From: Oscillatoriales cyanobacterium CG2_30_40_61
Lineage (GTDB): Bacteria; Cyanobacteriota; Cyanobacteriia; Cyanobacteriales; Microcoleaceae
Length of the DNA stretch: 58,388 nucleotides
NCBI GenBank assembly: GCA_001873365.1
Contig: MNYZ01000052.1
Span: forward strand, 1-58,388
Direction: 5' to 3'
Shown one piece after another: positions 17,204-26,672 of this stretch. The position numbers were made by a program, and so were the translations under genes. Below the pieces are notes generated by a model. It had not been told where the DNA came from and did not search any database. It saw nothing but the letters and a program-made list of their open reading frames with translations. Each line of letters opens with the position of its first letter. Position 1 is the stretch's first letter.

Positions 17204-18667
17204 TTAAAAAAAGTTAAACTGTTCTGCGGTAATTCGGTTCGCTTCATATAAGGTTTTTGCTATTTCTGAAAGGGTTAATATCGCATGGGCTTGATAATTG
17301 TGATCTTTTAATCTTTCCTTAACTCCTCCTTCATGATCAATTAAAACTACAATATCATTAACTTTTAATCCCGCAGATCTTAGCTTTTCGGCTCCTTTGA
17401 TCACACTATTTCCCGTAATTAAAATATCATCTACCACCACAATAGTTTCCCCGGGTTGAAAATGTCCTTCAATTAATCGTCCCGCGCCATAGGCTTTAAC
17501 TTCTTTTCGCGGAAAGATCATCGGACGTTGTAATCTTAATGATAACCCGGTTGCTGTTGGTAAAGAACCATAGGGAATACCCGCAATTCGATCAAAACTG
17601 AGGGTTTCTAAAATATCCCCATAGGCGCCGACAATTTGATGAAAAATTTGGGGTGTGGAAATAATTCGTCTTAGGTCAATATAATAGGGGAAAACTTCAC
17701 CCGATGCTTGAACATGATCGCCAAAAATAATACAGCCAATATCATACAATTGTAAAATCAAATCTCGATGGGGTTGATGTCTTAAAAAACAAACATCGGG
17801 CAACCATAAATCACAGGTAGGATTTGCTATAATGAATTTTTGTCTTTCTTTATTGATTTGATCTTTTAACTGTTGAATTTCGGTTTTGATTGTTTGTTTT
17901 TCTAATAACTGAGGTGGAATAGGTAATAATAAGCGATCGCCATTTAAACTCAATCCTGCGGATAAAATTGGGGTTAAATCTTCTATTTCCATTAAATCAT
18001 TTTCTTCGGCTACATCCCCTTCTAATAAGATTAATTTTTCCGGTGCTGCTTGACGAATTTTCGCTAACATATCCGGTACCATTCCCACTAATAATCCCAA
18101 TTGTTCAGGAGTTCCCCAGGTTTGAGCCACCTTAACTAATTCTAAATATAAAGGGTGTTGAGGTTGAGGATATTCTTGAATAATAGAAGCCGAAGGATTG
18201 GGCGTGGCACAGGAAATAAATACTGCTTGATCAGGATAAACTAAAAAAGGTGCAACTTGATCTAATCCCGAATAAGGAGTTAAAGTACAGGCATCAAATT
18301 TTAATTCTTCAAACACAAAACGAGCAAAAACGGTACTAGAATTCAAATCGCTATATTTGGCATCTAAAATAATCGGAATATGGGGTGGAATCAATTTTAA
18401 TATTTTTTCTAATAATTTTAAACCCGGTATCCCCAAACCTAAATAAAATCCCCAAGAGAGTTTATAGGCACAGACAAATTCCGAAGTTTCTCGAATGATA
18501 TAACTTAGCCATTCCTGCCATTGTTCAGTAATATCAGTGCGATCGCCATCAATTCCCCCACAATTTTCATTAGCAAAAATATGGCTATCGGGATCGGGTT
18601 CTAGGGCAACATAAAGCAAACTATTTTGTTTTTCAATTGCCGTCAATAATTTATTAAAAAAGTTCAT
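17204..18667 (-). CDS. ODCase-OPRT fusion protein (pyrimidine synthesis), ODCase half divergent
   Basis: The 487-aa protein joins a type-2 orotidine-5'-phosphate decarboxylase-like half (about 1-270) to orotate phosphoribosyltransferase (about 290-487), the reverse of the animal UMP synthase order. The OPRT half looks active: the PRPP loop is VVVDDILITGNSVIKGAEKL, and MIFPRKEVKAYGAG holds the catalytic Lys region. The ODCase half keeps the D-x-K-x-x-D motif as DAKYSDLNSS. The usual late segment with GIGAQGG and an SSR phosphate-gripping Arg reads LLEGDVAEEND and LLLPIPPQLL instead. So the OPRT reaction is likely, while decarboxylation is doubtful. Cyanobacteria often carry this fusion alongside separate pyrE/pyrF genes. 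It is a monocistron ending at a repeat array. Confidence 0.85.
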   Translation of the reverse strand: MNFFNKLLTAIEKQNSLLYVALEPDPDSHIFANENCGGIDGDRTDITEQWQEWLSYIIRETSEFVCAYKLSWGFYLGLGIPGLKLLEKILKLIPPHIPIILDAKYSDLNSSTVFARFVFEELKFDACTLTPYSGLDQVAPFLVYPDQAVFISCATPNPSASIIQEYPQPQHPLYLELVKVAQTWGTPEQLGLLVGMVPDMLAKIRQAAPEKLILLEGDVAEENDLMEIEDLTPILSAGLSLNGDRLLLPIPPQLLEKQTIKTEIQQLKDQINKERQKFIIANPTCDLWLPDVCFLRHQPHRDLILQLYDIGCIIFGDHVQASGEVFPYYIDLRRIISTPQIFHQIVGAYGDILETLSFDRIAGIPYGSLPTATGLSLRLQRPMIFPRKEVKAYGAGRLIEGHFQPGETIVVVDDILITGNSVIKGAEKLRSAGLKVNDIVVLIDHEGGVKERLKDHNYQAHAILTLSEIAKTLYEANRITAEQFNFF

Positions 18668-18817
18668 TTTAAAGGTTGATTATTAATGATTGACAGGTAG
18701 GACAGATGATGATTATAATTATAATACCTGAAAGGTCGAGTTAAAAAATTAATCTCTGTTGATCTAGCCTGCTAGGGGCAAAAGGTTCCCTGATCAATCC
18801 TATAACTGATTACTGAA

Positions 18818-19930
18818 ATGTTGAATACCAAAACCATACTCTCAGCCCTGTTAATTTTTGTGCCGATTTCAATTGCGGGTCACTTTTTGGAGTGGGGATC
18901 AACTATTGTATTTGTCACCTCAGCTTTAGCTATTATCCCCTTAGCGGGTTGGATGGGAACTGCGACCGAAGAAATAGCCGTTGTCCTGGGGCCGAATTTA
19001 GGGGGATTATTAAATGCTACCTTTGGGAATGCAACAGAATTAATTATTGGAGTTATCGCCCTGAATGCGGGATTAATTGATGTGGTTAAATCCAGTTTAG
19101 TCGGGTCAATTATGGGCAACCTCCTCTTAGTCATGGGTTTATCCATGTTTTTAGGGGGTTTGCGCTTCAAAGAGCAACAATTCCAGCCCGTGGTTGCCCG
19201 TTTGAATGCCTCGGCGATGAATTTAGCCATCATTGCTATTCTAGTACCAACAGCAGTAGATATTACCTCCATTGGCATTGAGGAATCCACCATGCAAACC
19301 CTCTCAGCCGCGGTCGCAGTAGTTTTAATTACGGTTTATATACTTACCCTGCTGTTTTCGATGAAAACCCACTCCTATTTATATGATGTGGGAGTAGCCG
19401 AAAACGATGAAGACGGCGAAATCACCCCAGAAGAAGCCGGACATACATCCAAGGTGAATTTAAAGCTGTGGATTGGGGTTTTGTTATTAGCGACCCTAAC
19501 TGTAGCCTTCGAGTCGGAATTATTGGTTGAGACTTTAGAGGAAGCCACCTCTAGTCTGGGACTGACCGCACTATTTACCGGGGTGATTTTAGTTCCGATT
19601 ATTGGTAACGCTGCTGAACACGCCACCGCCGTTACCGTGGCGATGAAAAATAAAATGGATTTATCCGTATCCGTGGCTTTAGGTTCGAGTTTACAAATTG
19701 CTTTGTTTGTAGCTCCGGTATTAGTTTTAGCCGGATGGATATTAGGCCAACCGATGGATTTGAATTTTAACCCCTTTGAATTAATCGCCGTTGCTGTGTC
19801 TGTGTTAATTGCCAACTCCGTCAGTTCCGATGGCCGTTCCGATTGGCTGGAGGGGGTTTTACTCTTGGCTGCTTATACGGTTTTGGGTATTGCGTTTTAC
19901 TTCCATCCGATTATTGAGGGTATTGGTTAA
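18818..19930 (+). CDS. cax: Ca2+/H+ antiporter (CaCA family, Cax type)
   Basis: The 370-aa inner-membrane protein has about eleven helices in two inverted halves. It exports Ca2+ from the cytoplasm against protons. The two alpha repeats are clear. The first is FGNATELIIGVIALNAGLID, then SLVGSIMGNLLLVMGLSMF. The second is GNAAEHATAVTVAMKNKMDL, then VALGSSLQIALFVAPVLVLA. Each half has the acidic residue of the GNxxE motif that binds the cation. An acidic loop (AENDEDGEITPEEAGH, about 191-206) separates the halves. The ATG is preceded by a normal leader. A role in calcium and salt or alkaline tolerance is known for cyanobacterial relatives. Confidence 0.93.
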   Translation: MLNTKTILSALLIFVPISIAGHFLEWGSTIVFVTSALAIIPLAGWMGTATEEIAVVLGPNLGGLLNATFGNATELIIGVIALNAGLIDVVKSSLVGSIMGNLLLVMGLSMFLGGLRFKEQQFQPVVARLNASAMNLAIIAILVPTAVDITSIGIEESTMQTLSAAVAVVLITVYILTLLFSMKTHSYLYDVGVAENDEDGEITPEEAGHTSKVNLKLWIGVLLLATLTVAFESELLVETLEEATSSLGLTALFTGVILVPIIGNAAEHATAVTVAMKNKMDLSVSVALGSSLQIALFVAPVLVLAGWILGQPMDLNFNPFELIAVAVSVLIANSVSSDGRSDWLEGVLLLAAYTVLGIAFYFHPIIEGIG

Positions 19931-19997
19931 TTATCGCTGATCCGCCATTCTATCCCATGAACTAATAGCATAATCCGCCGAAACCTATCGCTAGGAA

Positions 19998-20045
19998 TTT
20001 TGGGTTGAAGTTCTCAGTCGTGATTACTGGACTCACAACCCAAAA
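19998..20045 (+). promoter_or_regulatory. Structured leader upstream of mreB
   Basis: TTTTGGGTTG (19998-20007) and CAACCCAAAA (20036-20045) form a perfect 10-bp stem. The 28-nt loop itself contains a CAGT/ACTG mini-stem. The structure ends about 80 bases before the mreB start. It is not followed by a T-run, and no gene end is close enough to suggest a simple terminator. It could regulate mreBCD expression; this is inference. Confidence 0.4.
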
Positions 20046-20125
20046 CGTAATACAATTTACATCGGTCAGTCGCCTTTAAGGACACTCCGAAAGGATTGCT
20101 GTTAATTTTTTATAGGGAAAGAATA

Positions 20126-21163
20126 GTGGGTCTTTTTAGTCGTTTTTCGCAGGACATGGGCATTGACCTAGGAACTGCTAACACGTTGATTTATGTATCG
20201 GGTAAGGGCATTGTACTACAAGAACCCTCGGTTGTCGCTATTGACAAACTAGAAAAAATCCCGTTGGCGGTGGGAGAAGAAGCTAAGAAAATGTTGGGCC
20301 GCACTCCAGAAAATGTGGTTGTGCTCCGACCCCTACAGGATGGGGTGATTGCGGATTTTGATGCGGCTGAACAAATGCTGAAACATTTTATTCGGCGGGT
20401 GAATGAGGGAAAAACCCTGATTGCTCCTAGAATTGTGATTGGGATTCCCAGTGGAGTTACCGGAGTAGAACGTCGGGCGGTAATTGAAGCGGTTTCTCAG
20501 GCGGGGGCGCGGGATGTGCGACTGATTGATGAACCTGTGGCCGCGGCCATTGGTGCGGGTTTACCTGTTTCCGAAGCGACGGGAAATATGATTGTGGATA
20601 TTGGGGGCGGGACAACAGAAGTCGCAGTTTTGAGTTTACAGGGAACGGTATTAAGTGAGTCGGTACGGGTGGCGGGAGATGAACTCAACGATGCCATCAT
20701 TCTGTATATGAAAAAAGTTCATAATTTGGTGATTGGAGAACAAACGGCTGAGGATATTAAAATTAAGATGGGTTCAGCTTATCCCAACCCCGCCGATGAA
20801 GAAATGGTTATGGAAGTGCGGGGGATTCATTTATTATCGGGTTTACCTCGCACTGTCACCATTAAAGCCCCGGAAGTGCGCGAAAGTATGGCTGAACCTT
20901 TATCGGTTATTATTGATTCTGTCAAACGCACTTTGGAACGGACTCCCCCGGAACTAGCTGCGGATATTATTGACCGGGGGATTATGTTGGCGGGGGGAGG
21001 AGCCTTGCTCAAGGGTATCGACACCTTGATTAGTCATGAAACTGGAATTATTACCCATATTGCTGCTGACCCTCTGTGTTGTGTGGTATTGGGCACAGGT
21101 CGGGTATTAGAAAATTTCAAACAGTTGGAACGGGTTTTTACTGGGGGTTCCCGCAATCTGTAA
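20126..21163 (+). CDS. mreB: Rod shape-determining protein MreB
   Basis: This is a bacterial actin that polymerises under the inner membrane and directs side-wall peptidoglycan synthesis. The frame opens at a TTG at 20096. The family N-terminus GLFSRFSQDMGIDLGTANTL is matched by a GTG at 20126, preceded by AGGGA at good spacing, which gives 345 aa. Actin-fold nucleotide motifs are present: GIDLGTANT (phosphate 1), MIVDIGGGTTEVAVLS (phosphate 2) and GIMLAGGGALLKG (adenosine). An amphipathic N-terminal helix for membrane contact is present. It heads the mreBCD operon, with mreC 83 bases downstream. Confidence 0.97.
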   Translation: MGLFSRFSQDMGIDLGTANTLIYVSGKGIVLQEPSVVAIDKLEKIPLAVGEEAKKMLGRTPENVVVLRPLQDGVIADFDAAEQMLKHFIRRVNEGKTLIAPRIVIGIPSGVTGVERRAVIEAVSQAGARDVRLIDEPVAAAIGAGLPVSEATGNMIVDIGGGTTEVAVLSLQGTVLSESVRVAGDELNDAIILYMKKVHNLVIGEQTAEDIKIKMGSAYPNPADEEMVMEVRGIHLLSGLPRTVTIKAPEVRESMAEPLSVIIDSVKRTLERTPPELAADIIDRGIMLAGGGALLKGIDTLISHETGIITHIAADPLCCVVLGTGRVLENFKQLERVFTGGSRNL

Positions 21164-21246
21164 CAATTGATAATCGATAATTGATAATTAATAATTGACC
21201 CTAAAAAAATAATTATCAATTATCTTCACAGTTAATTTTAATTGGT

Positions 21247-22020
21247 ATGCAAACACGGAGTTGGTGGAGTCGGAGTCGGAATCAATTTTTTTTACTGGGT
21301 TTAGCGATTCTAGCCGCTTTATTGGTACGACAAACCCAGGGAGCTCCTGTGTATGAAATGTACTATTGGTTGACTCGTCCGTTTCATTTATCCCCATCAA
21401 CCGTAACTGAACAGGAAAAGATTGTCCGACAAATTGCTCCTAGAATTAATCAGTTAGAAGCTGAAGTTGAAGAACTGAAAAATCAAAATCAAAAGCTTCA
21501 GGATATTTTAAATTATGTCGCTTCTAAAAAACAGGGTAAGGGAATTGTGGCTCCTGTAATTGGTCGCACTACTGATTCTTGGTGGGAACAAATTATTATT
21601 GGTCGTGGGAGTCAACAGGGGGTTAAAAATCAGGATTTAGTGGTGGCTCCTGGGGGATTAATTGGACGGGTGATCAGTGTGACACCGAATACCAGTAAGG
21701 TGATGCTTTTGAGTGATCCGATGAGTCGTATTGGAGTCACTATTACTCGCAGCCGAAATATGGGATTTCTCAAGGGAAATTCAACGGAGCAAGGGATCAT
21801 GGAGTTTTTTGAAAGTGATCCGAAAGTCAAGGTGGGAGATATGGTTGTTACCTCTAGTTATAGCCAGCTTGTCCCTGAAGGTTTGCCTATTGGTAAAATT
21901 ATTTCTGTGGATATGAATAAAGCTCCTTCTCCTGAAGCGATTATTGAACTTTTTGCTCCGATTTCTTCTTTGGAATGGGTGGTTATTTACCCCAATCAAA
22001 AATCAGTAATTAACAATTAA
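21247..22020 (+). CDS. mreC: Rod shape-determining protein MreC
   Basis: The 257-aa protein links MreB and MreD to periplasmic cell-wall enzymes. A basic N-terminus (MQTRSWWSRSRNQ) leads into one membrane helix (about 14-30). A coiled coil follows (about 58-95, RQIAPRINQLEAEVEELKNQ). The periplasmic beta domain (about 100-250) contains VIGRTTDSWWEQIIIGRGSQ, APGGLIGRVISV and VKVGDMVVTSSY, which are typical of MreC. The spacer from mreB carries ATAATTGATAATTA-type repeats. Confidence 0.95.
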   Translation: MQTRSWWSRSRNQFFLLGLAILAALLVRQTQGAPVYEMYYWLTRPFHLSPSTVTEQEKIVRQIAPRINQLEAEVEELKNQNQKLQDILNYVASKKQGKGIVAPVIGRTTDSWWEQIIIGRGSQQGVKNQDLVVAPGGLIGRVISVTPNTSKVMLLSDPMSRIGVTITRSRNMGFLKGNSTEQGIMEFFESDPKVKVGDMVVTSSYSQLVPEGLPIGKIISVDMNKAPSPEAIIELFAPISSLEWVVIYPNQKSVINN

Positions 22021-22041
22021 TTTCTCTGATAATGATTAATT

Positions 22042-22623
22042 ATGTTTTTTAAGCCTTACCAAGTTTTTAATCTGATTATTACCCTGGTTTCCTTGTTGGT
22101 TTGTATGTGGTTATCTTTGGTTCGGATTCCGGGTGTAGAACTGTTTGAAATTACCCCAAATTGGGTATTGATTTGGTTAGTAAGTTGGAGTATTAAACGG
22201 TCTTTATTAGAAGCTGTGGTTGGGGGATTGTGCTGTGGGTTGATGTTAGATGGATTAACAGTTTCCGAACCTTCCCATATTTTCCCTTTTGTGATTGTTG
22301 CGGTTTTAACTGTTTTTATCTATAAACGGATTATTAAAAAAATTCAAGAGGATTTTATTTCCGTTGCTTTAATTGTTTTCGGCATGGCGATTTTGGTGGA
22401 GTTCATCCGAAGTTTACAGTTAATTAATTTTCAATTTTCGGATTTTAGTCAATTTGTTGCCAATTTTCAGCAATTTGTTGCCGATTTTCAGCAATTTTGG
22501 CAACATCAACAACGGGCAGCCTTGTTAACGGCGATTATGAGTAGTTTGTGGCTCGGTGTCATCTATCTGCCGCTTAATCGTTGGTGGGCATTTATAAAAC
22601 CCTCAAATCAACTAAAATCTTAG
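22042..22623 (+). CDS. mreD: Rod shape-determining protein MreD
   Basis: The 193-aa polytopic membrane protein of the elongasome has about five helices. It lies directly after mreC (21-bp gap), its usual place. MreD-like features are the [20 protein letters not shown] segment and [20 protein letters not shown]. An odd point is a perfect-but-one tandem 21-bp duplication (22450-22470 and 22471-22491) that encodes [14 protein letters not shown], lengthening the loop between the last helices. Confidence 0.88.
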   Translation: MFFKPYQVFNLIITLVSLLVCMWLSLVRIPGVELFEITPNWVLIWLVSWSIKRSLLEAVVGGLCCGLMLDGLTVSEPSHIFPFVIVAVLTVFIYKRIIKKIQEDFISVALIVFGMAILVEFIRSLQLINFQFSDFSQFVANFQQFVADFQQFWQHQQRAALLTAIMSSLWLGVIYLPLNRWWAFIKPSNQLKS

Positions 22624-22699
22624 GGGCGGGTTCATCGGGGTTTGGGTTAATTCATGCCCCTCTCACAAAATCCGCCCTAAACGTGCTCAGGAAATTTCT

Positions 22700-23593
22700 A
22701 TGCTTAAACATAGTGACTTTGACCAAACAGATACGGCTGTTCGTGCCAAAATTCTCAGTGAAGCTCTGCCCTATATTCAAAAGTTTTCTAATCGTACAAT
22801 TGTAGTGAAATATGGGGGGGCTGCGATGAAGGATAGCAGTCTCAAAGATAAGGTAATGCAGGATATTGTGTTGCTGTCTTTTGTTGGAATTCGGGTGGTG
22901 GTTGTCCATGGCGGCGGCCCGGAAATTAATAGTTGGTTGGTTAAACTTGGCATTGAACCCCAATTTAAAAACGGATTACGAGTCACCGACGCCGCTACAA
23001 TGGATGTGGTGGAAATGGTATTAGTGGGTCGAGTTAATAAGGAAATTGTTTCTCTAATTAACCAGGCTGGCGGGGAAGCTGTGGGGTTATGTGGTAAGGA
23101 TGCTAACTTAATTAAAGCTCGTCCTGAAGGTCAAGCGGATATTGGTTTTGTGGGAGAAGTCAGTAGTGTCAATACTAAGCTTTTAGAGTCTTTGGCGAGC
23201 AGTGGTTATATTCCCGTAGTTTCCAGTGTAGCAACGGATGAAGATGGACAGGCTTATAATATGAATGCGGATACCGTTGCTGGGGAAATTGCGGCGGCTT
23301 TGGGCGCTGAAAAGTTAATTCTGTTAACCGATACAGCCGGAATTTTGGAGGATTATCATAATCCCGATACCTTAATTGCTCAAGTTAATATTCAGGAAGC
23401 CCGACAGTTAATTGAGCAAGGTATTGTTTCCGGGGGGATGATTCCTAAAGTTAATTGTTGTGTCAGAAGTTTAGCCCAGGGAGTGCGGGCGGCTCATATT
23501 TTAGATGGTCGTGTGGCTCATGCTTTATTACAAGAAGTGTTCACCGATTCCGGCATAGGGACGATGATTGTTGCTTCGGAATTTATGCGTTAG
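22700..23593 (+). CDS. argB: Acetylglutamate kinase ArgB
   Basis: The enzyme phosphorylates N-acetyl-L-glutamate, the controlled second step of arginine synthesis. The 297-aa amino-acid-kinase fold shows [13 protein letters not shown] (ATP Lys), [12 protein letters not shown] (substrate Gly loop), [32 protein letters not shown] and LTDTAGIL. The N-terminal helix (about 1-25) is the extension present in arginine-inhibited, hexameric ArgB proteins. In cyanobacteria these bind the PII protein; that is family knowledge, not seen here. An AGGA ribosome-binding site precedes the ATG. It lies 76 bases after mreD and may share its transcript. Confidence 0.97.
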   Translation: MLKHSDFDQTDTAVRAKILSEALPYIQKFSNRTIVVKYGGAAMKDSSLKDKVMQDIVLLSFVGIRVVVVHGGGPEINSWLVKLGIEPQFKNGLRVTDAATMDVVEMVLVGRVNKEIVSLINQAGGEAVGLCGKDANLIKARPEGQADIGFVGEVSSVNTKLLESLASSGYIPVVSSVATDEDGQAYNMNADTVAGEIAAALGAEKLILLTDTAGILEDYHNPDTLIAQVNIQEARQLIEQGIVSGGMIPKVNCCVRSLAQGVRAAHILDGRVAHALLQEVFTDSGIGTMIVASEFMR

Positions 23594-23711
23594 AGAAGTT
23601 TCAGGGATGGGGGCTACCACGGAGGGATTGCCCCTACAAAGAATCAAACAGCCCTGATGGCTGGGGTGGGGTGGGGTGAGATTTTTTTGCTATAAGTTAT
23701 TATAGCATTTT

Positions 23712-23756
23712 TAGTAAACATAATTAATTAATAGTTTAATTAATTATGTTTAACTA
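23712..23756. terminator. Long AT-rich palindrome overlapping a gene end
   Basis: AAACATAATTAATTAA (23716-23731) and TTAATTAATTATGTTT (23736-23751) are perfect 16-bp inverted copies with a 4-base loop. The stem extends outward to about 21 pairs with one unpaired base. It lies where argB and the YheT-like gene converge, and its right arm includes the last codons and stop of the latter. Confidence 0.6.
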
Positions 23757-24834
23757 ACTGTTGATTGCTAATTTCTGTTTTTTTTTCCTGCTGATCAAAC
23801 CAAGCTAAAATCCGATTCCAAGCCCACCATCGGTCGGGATCATTGAATTGATTTTGGCAAATCTTACTACTAATATAACCCACATGACCTCCATAATCCG
23901 TTGTGACTAAATTAATCGCCGGATTCTGATCACTCGCTGCTTTTAAATCGGGAATCAAGGTAGGATCAAATAAAGGATCATCTTCAGCATATAAAATCAG
24001 TGTAGGTTTCCTAAGTTTAGGAAGTAACTGCAATCCACTACTGGCTTCATAATAGGCTTCTACGCTCTTAAAACCTAAGCGTTTAATCACTAATTCATGA
24101 TCAAATCCCCAGATAGAATTTGCCCGTTTAATTGCTTCTGGATCGATGTCATTAGGATGATATTGATACAGATTTCTAGCTAATTTTTTCAGCTCTTTTG
24201 TAATCGCTCGCTCTAAATATTTTCCCCAAGAATGTTGAACTAAATAAGATAAAGAACGGGTTGAATCTAAACTAGGACAAATCACCGCACCCCCAGCGAT
24301 ATCAGAATTTTGTAAGTCTAAATCCGCTCCCCAATTATTAACGGTTTGGGCGGTTTTAATCCCCCATAATGCTAATTGTCCCCCTAAAGAATAACCCGTA
24401 AACCAAAAGGGAGTCGGACACCCCATTAATTTAGATTGAGCCGCAATTCTGACATAATCTTCCCCTTCATATAGCCCATCGGAGGTTAAAGTGGGGGATA
24501 ATTCTGCGGTTTTTCCGTGGGCTCTCCAATCAAATAAAACCACCGCATAACCCGCAGCAAAGGCTTTTCTTCCCCAGATTCTCAGAAACCATTGGTTGTC
24601 TAAAGTTCCGGTAATTCCATAGGTAGAAATAATTGTTCCTCTGGGGTTTTCGGGAATCGCCACAATTCCATAAATTGGAATATCAGAAGCTCCTAAAAAT
24701 ACTACTTCTTGATAGGATGGTTCGGGCAAGTTAATAGTTTTTTCCCAGTTTTTACTAGCTCTTAATGCGGCATAAAGGGTCATTGAAAAGCCATTTTTTA
24801 GGGTAAAAGGGGGCTGATAAATCGGCTGGATCAT
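23740..24834 (-). CDS. Alpha/beta-hydrolase, YheT-like (COG0429 type)
   Basis: The 364-aa hydrolase has the nucleophile elbow FTGYSLGGQLALWG (Ser about residue 169). The oxyanion region reads TIISTYGITGTLDNQWFLRI and the acid Asp lies in LILYAEDDPLFDP. The His is in VTTDYGGHVGYIS. FDWRAHGKTAELSP matches the YheT family, though the usual RG-C-G string is altered. No signal peptide is present. Substrates of the family are poorly known; esterase activity is the safest guess. The C-terminal codons lie in a long palindrome. It is followed on the same strand, 72 bases upstream of its start, by two DUF1400 hydrolases, so three hydrolase genes sit together. Confidence 0.85.
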   Translation of the reverse strand: MIQPIYQPPFTLKNGFSMTLYAALRASKNWEKTINLPEPSYQEVVFLGASDIPIYGIVAIPENPRGTIISTYGITGTLDNQWFLRIWGRKAFAAGYAVVLFDWRAHGKTAELSPTLTSDGLYEGEDYVRIAAQSKLMGCPTPFWFTGYSLGGQLALWGIKTAQTVNNWGADLDLQNSDIAGGAVICPSLDSTRSLSYLVQHSWGKYLERAITKELKKLARNLYQYHPNDIDPEAIKRANSIWGFDHELVIKRLGFKSVEAYYEASSGLQLLPKLRKPTLILYAEDDPLFDPTLIPDLKAASDQNPAINLVTTDYGGHVGYISSKICQNQFNDPDRWWAWNRILAWFDQQEKKTEISNQQLVKHN

Positions 24835-24906
24835 TAGAAAGTTTAATAAAGGGTTAGGGGCTTGAGATATATAATTTGATTATATAGCAATTCCGGCTAA
24901 ATATGA

Positions 24907-26592
24907 CTATTTTCTAACTTTACTAAGGGCTTCTTGAATATTCTCTTGGGTTAATTTATTCACAATGGTTAAACTAAATGGTGAAGTTTCTAATCTCTGA
25001 ATATAACCTGCATTCAAATAGGGTAAATATTCAGTTTGACCCCGAATATAACTATTAAAAAATACCAGACTTATGGCTTTTAAAAATGGGAAGGCTAACT
25101 CAGGATTAGGGCCGATAATTTGAGCCGGGACAGGAATCACAGCCTCCCCAGATTGTAAGAAAGAAAAGTGGGTTCCTTTCTCCAATAACATTAAATATTT
25201 ATAAGGAGTTGTTAACCAAGAAAAGGGATAAATTTGTTCACTAACAGCCGGGGCAATATAATCATCACTTCCTCCAATTATTAAGGTGGGAATTTGAATT
25301 TTACTCATGCCTTCTTGTCCAAAAACTACACTGGTAATGGGATTAATAGCAATTACCACTTTGACTCGTTTATCCTGAAGATTATAACCTTTATTGGCAA
25401 TAGAAGTAGCTTGACATTGCAATAAAATAGAAATATTCAAGGTAATTTGCTGGTTAGCAAACTTTTCACACTCTTGATTAATTCTGGTACTATTAAAAGT
25501 CGCACCCCCTACAGCTAAAGCGGTATAACCCCCATAGGATTGACCTAAAACCCCGACATTATCTAATAGTAAGGGGCTGGGAAATGCAGAATTTTTAGCT
25601 TTTTCTTCTAATAAATTGAGGACGGCGGTAATATCTAAGGGACGACTAATAAAAACTTCTGCATCGGGCGGTTGAGCATTTCCCTGGAGGAAATTTGCTA
25701 ATCCATCAGCACTGGTTTCTAAATGTTCTGGAACTGCAACAAAATACCCATGGGAGGCTAAATGTTCAGCTAAATATTTGAAGGTTGTTCGGTCGGAACC
25801 CAAACCATGAGAAATCACAATCACCGGGGCTGGGGTTGAAATTTGGGGAATATAAATATCAACGGGAGAAGGAACATTGCGTCGAGGATTTTGAAAGGTA
25901 AAGGATTCTTTTTTCCATGGAGTTGTACCCGGATTTCTTAAGTTAATCGGTGGATTTTGTCGGGCTGGATTATTGATCTCGGCTTGAGCCTGTTGGTTAA
26001 TCCAATTAATAATTGATTGATCTTGATAAATAATTTGAGATAAATCTTGAATCACTTGTGTAGCAAAATTTAGATCAATTTCTAGGGTCTGACCAGGAAA
26101 TTTTTCTAGGATTCCCAGTAACGTTAAACCCCCAGGAAGTTGAGAGGCTTGATTAATCGCTATTTTTAAAGCATTGAAACCATTTTCACCATTATCGGTT
26201 TGAATAAAATTACCAAATCGAGTTAATATTGTAGTACCCATGGGGGTATTATTAAATTGTTGAATACTCCAAGGACTGGCCGTCATGGGAGTAATTAAAA
26301 GTTGACGCAGTTTTTCTAAATCTTCAGCAGTCAGAACTTTTTCAGAAATCGATAAAACTGACGATGTATTTCCCTCTTGGGCAAATATGGCTAAGTCTTC
26401 AACGGAAATAAATACTGTACCGATACTATACCTAACAGCAATTTGTTCGGCGGCAATTGCTGAGGTAGTTGTGGCGATAAAACTAGATAGAATCCCTAAG
26501 CCAATTTTAATTAGTTGACCTGAGATAGAAGCAATCCTAATCTTGTTTTTTTTGCCTTGACCGTAGGGAAGATTTTTAATAAGTTTTAGCAT
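24907..26592 (-). CDS. Secreted alpha/beta-hydrolase with N-terminal DUF1400 (copy 1)
   Basis: The 561-aa exported hydrolase has a long signal region that ends in SSFIATTTSAIAAEQ (cleavage about residue 48). A DUF1400 domain follows (about 50-180, IAVRYSIGTVFISVEDLAIF), a module found in front of cyanobacterial hydrolases. The catalytic domain (about 225-540) has VIVISHGLGSDRTTF, the nucleophile VGVLGQSYGGYTALAVGG, the acid LIIGGSDDYIAP and the His in LLEKGTHFSFL, a PAF-acetylhydrolase/dienelactone-like set. It acts outside the cytoplasm. The substrate is unknown. It is a tandem paralogue of the next gene upstream. Confidence 0.88.
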   Translation of the reverse strand: MLKLIKNLPYGQGKKNKIRIASISGQLIKIGLGILSSFIATTTSAIAAEQIAVRYSIGTVFISVEDLAIFAQEGNTSSVLSISEKVLTAEDLEKLRQLLITPMTASPWSIQQFNNTPMGTTILTRFGNFIQTDNGENGFNALKIAINQASQLPGGLTLLGILEKFPGQTLEIDLNFATQVIQDLSQIIYQDQSIINWINQQAQAEINNPARQNPPINLRNPGTTPWKKESFTFQNPRRNVPSPVDIYIPQISTPAPVIVISHGLGSDRTTFKYLAEHLASHGYFVAVPEHLETSADGLANFLQGNAQPPDAEVFISRPLDITAVLNLLEEKAKNSAFPSPLLLDNVGVLGQSYGGYTALAVGGATFNSTRINQECEKFANQQITLNISILLQCQATSIANKGYNLQDKRVKVVIAINPITSVVFGQEGMSKIQIPTLIIGGSDDYIAPAVSEQIYPFSWLTTPYKYLMLLEKGTHFSFLQSGEAVIPVPAQIIGPNPELAFPFLKAISLVFFNSYIRGQTEYLPYLNAGYIQRLETSPFSLTIVNKLTQENIQEALSKVRK

Positions 26593-26672
26593 GAAGTTAT
26601 GAATAACTATATCATTAATTTTATTCTAGCATTAGCATCTGAATAATGTCAACTATTTTTTGATTAAATTAG

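Noticed and set aside
18880-19815. Long minus-strand frames of 137 and 146 codons opposite cax
   Set aside because: They are shadows of the strongly conserved antiporter gene and show no family motif.
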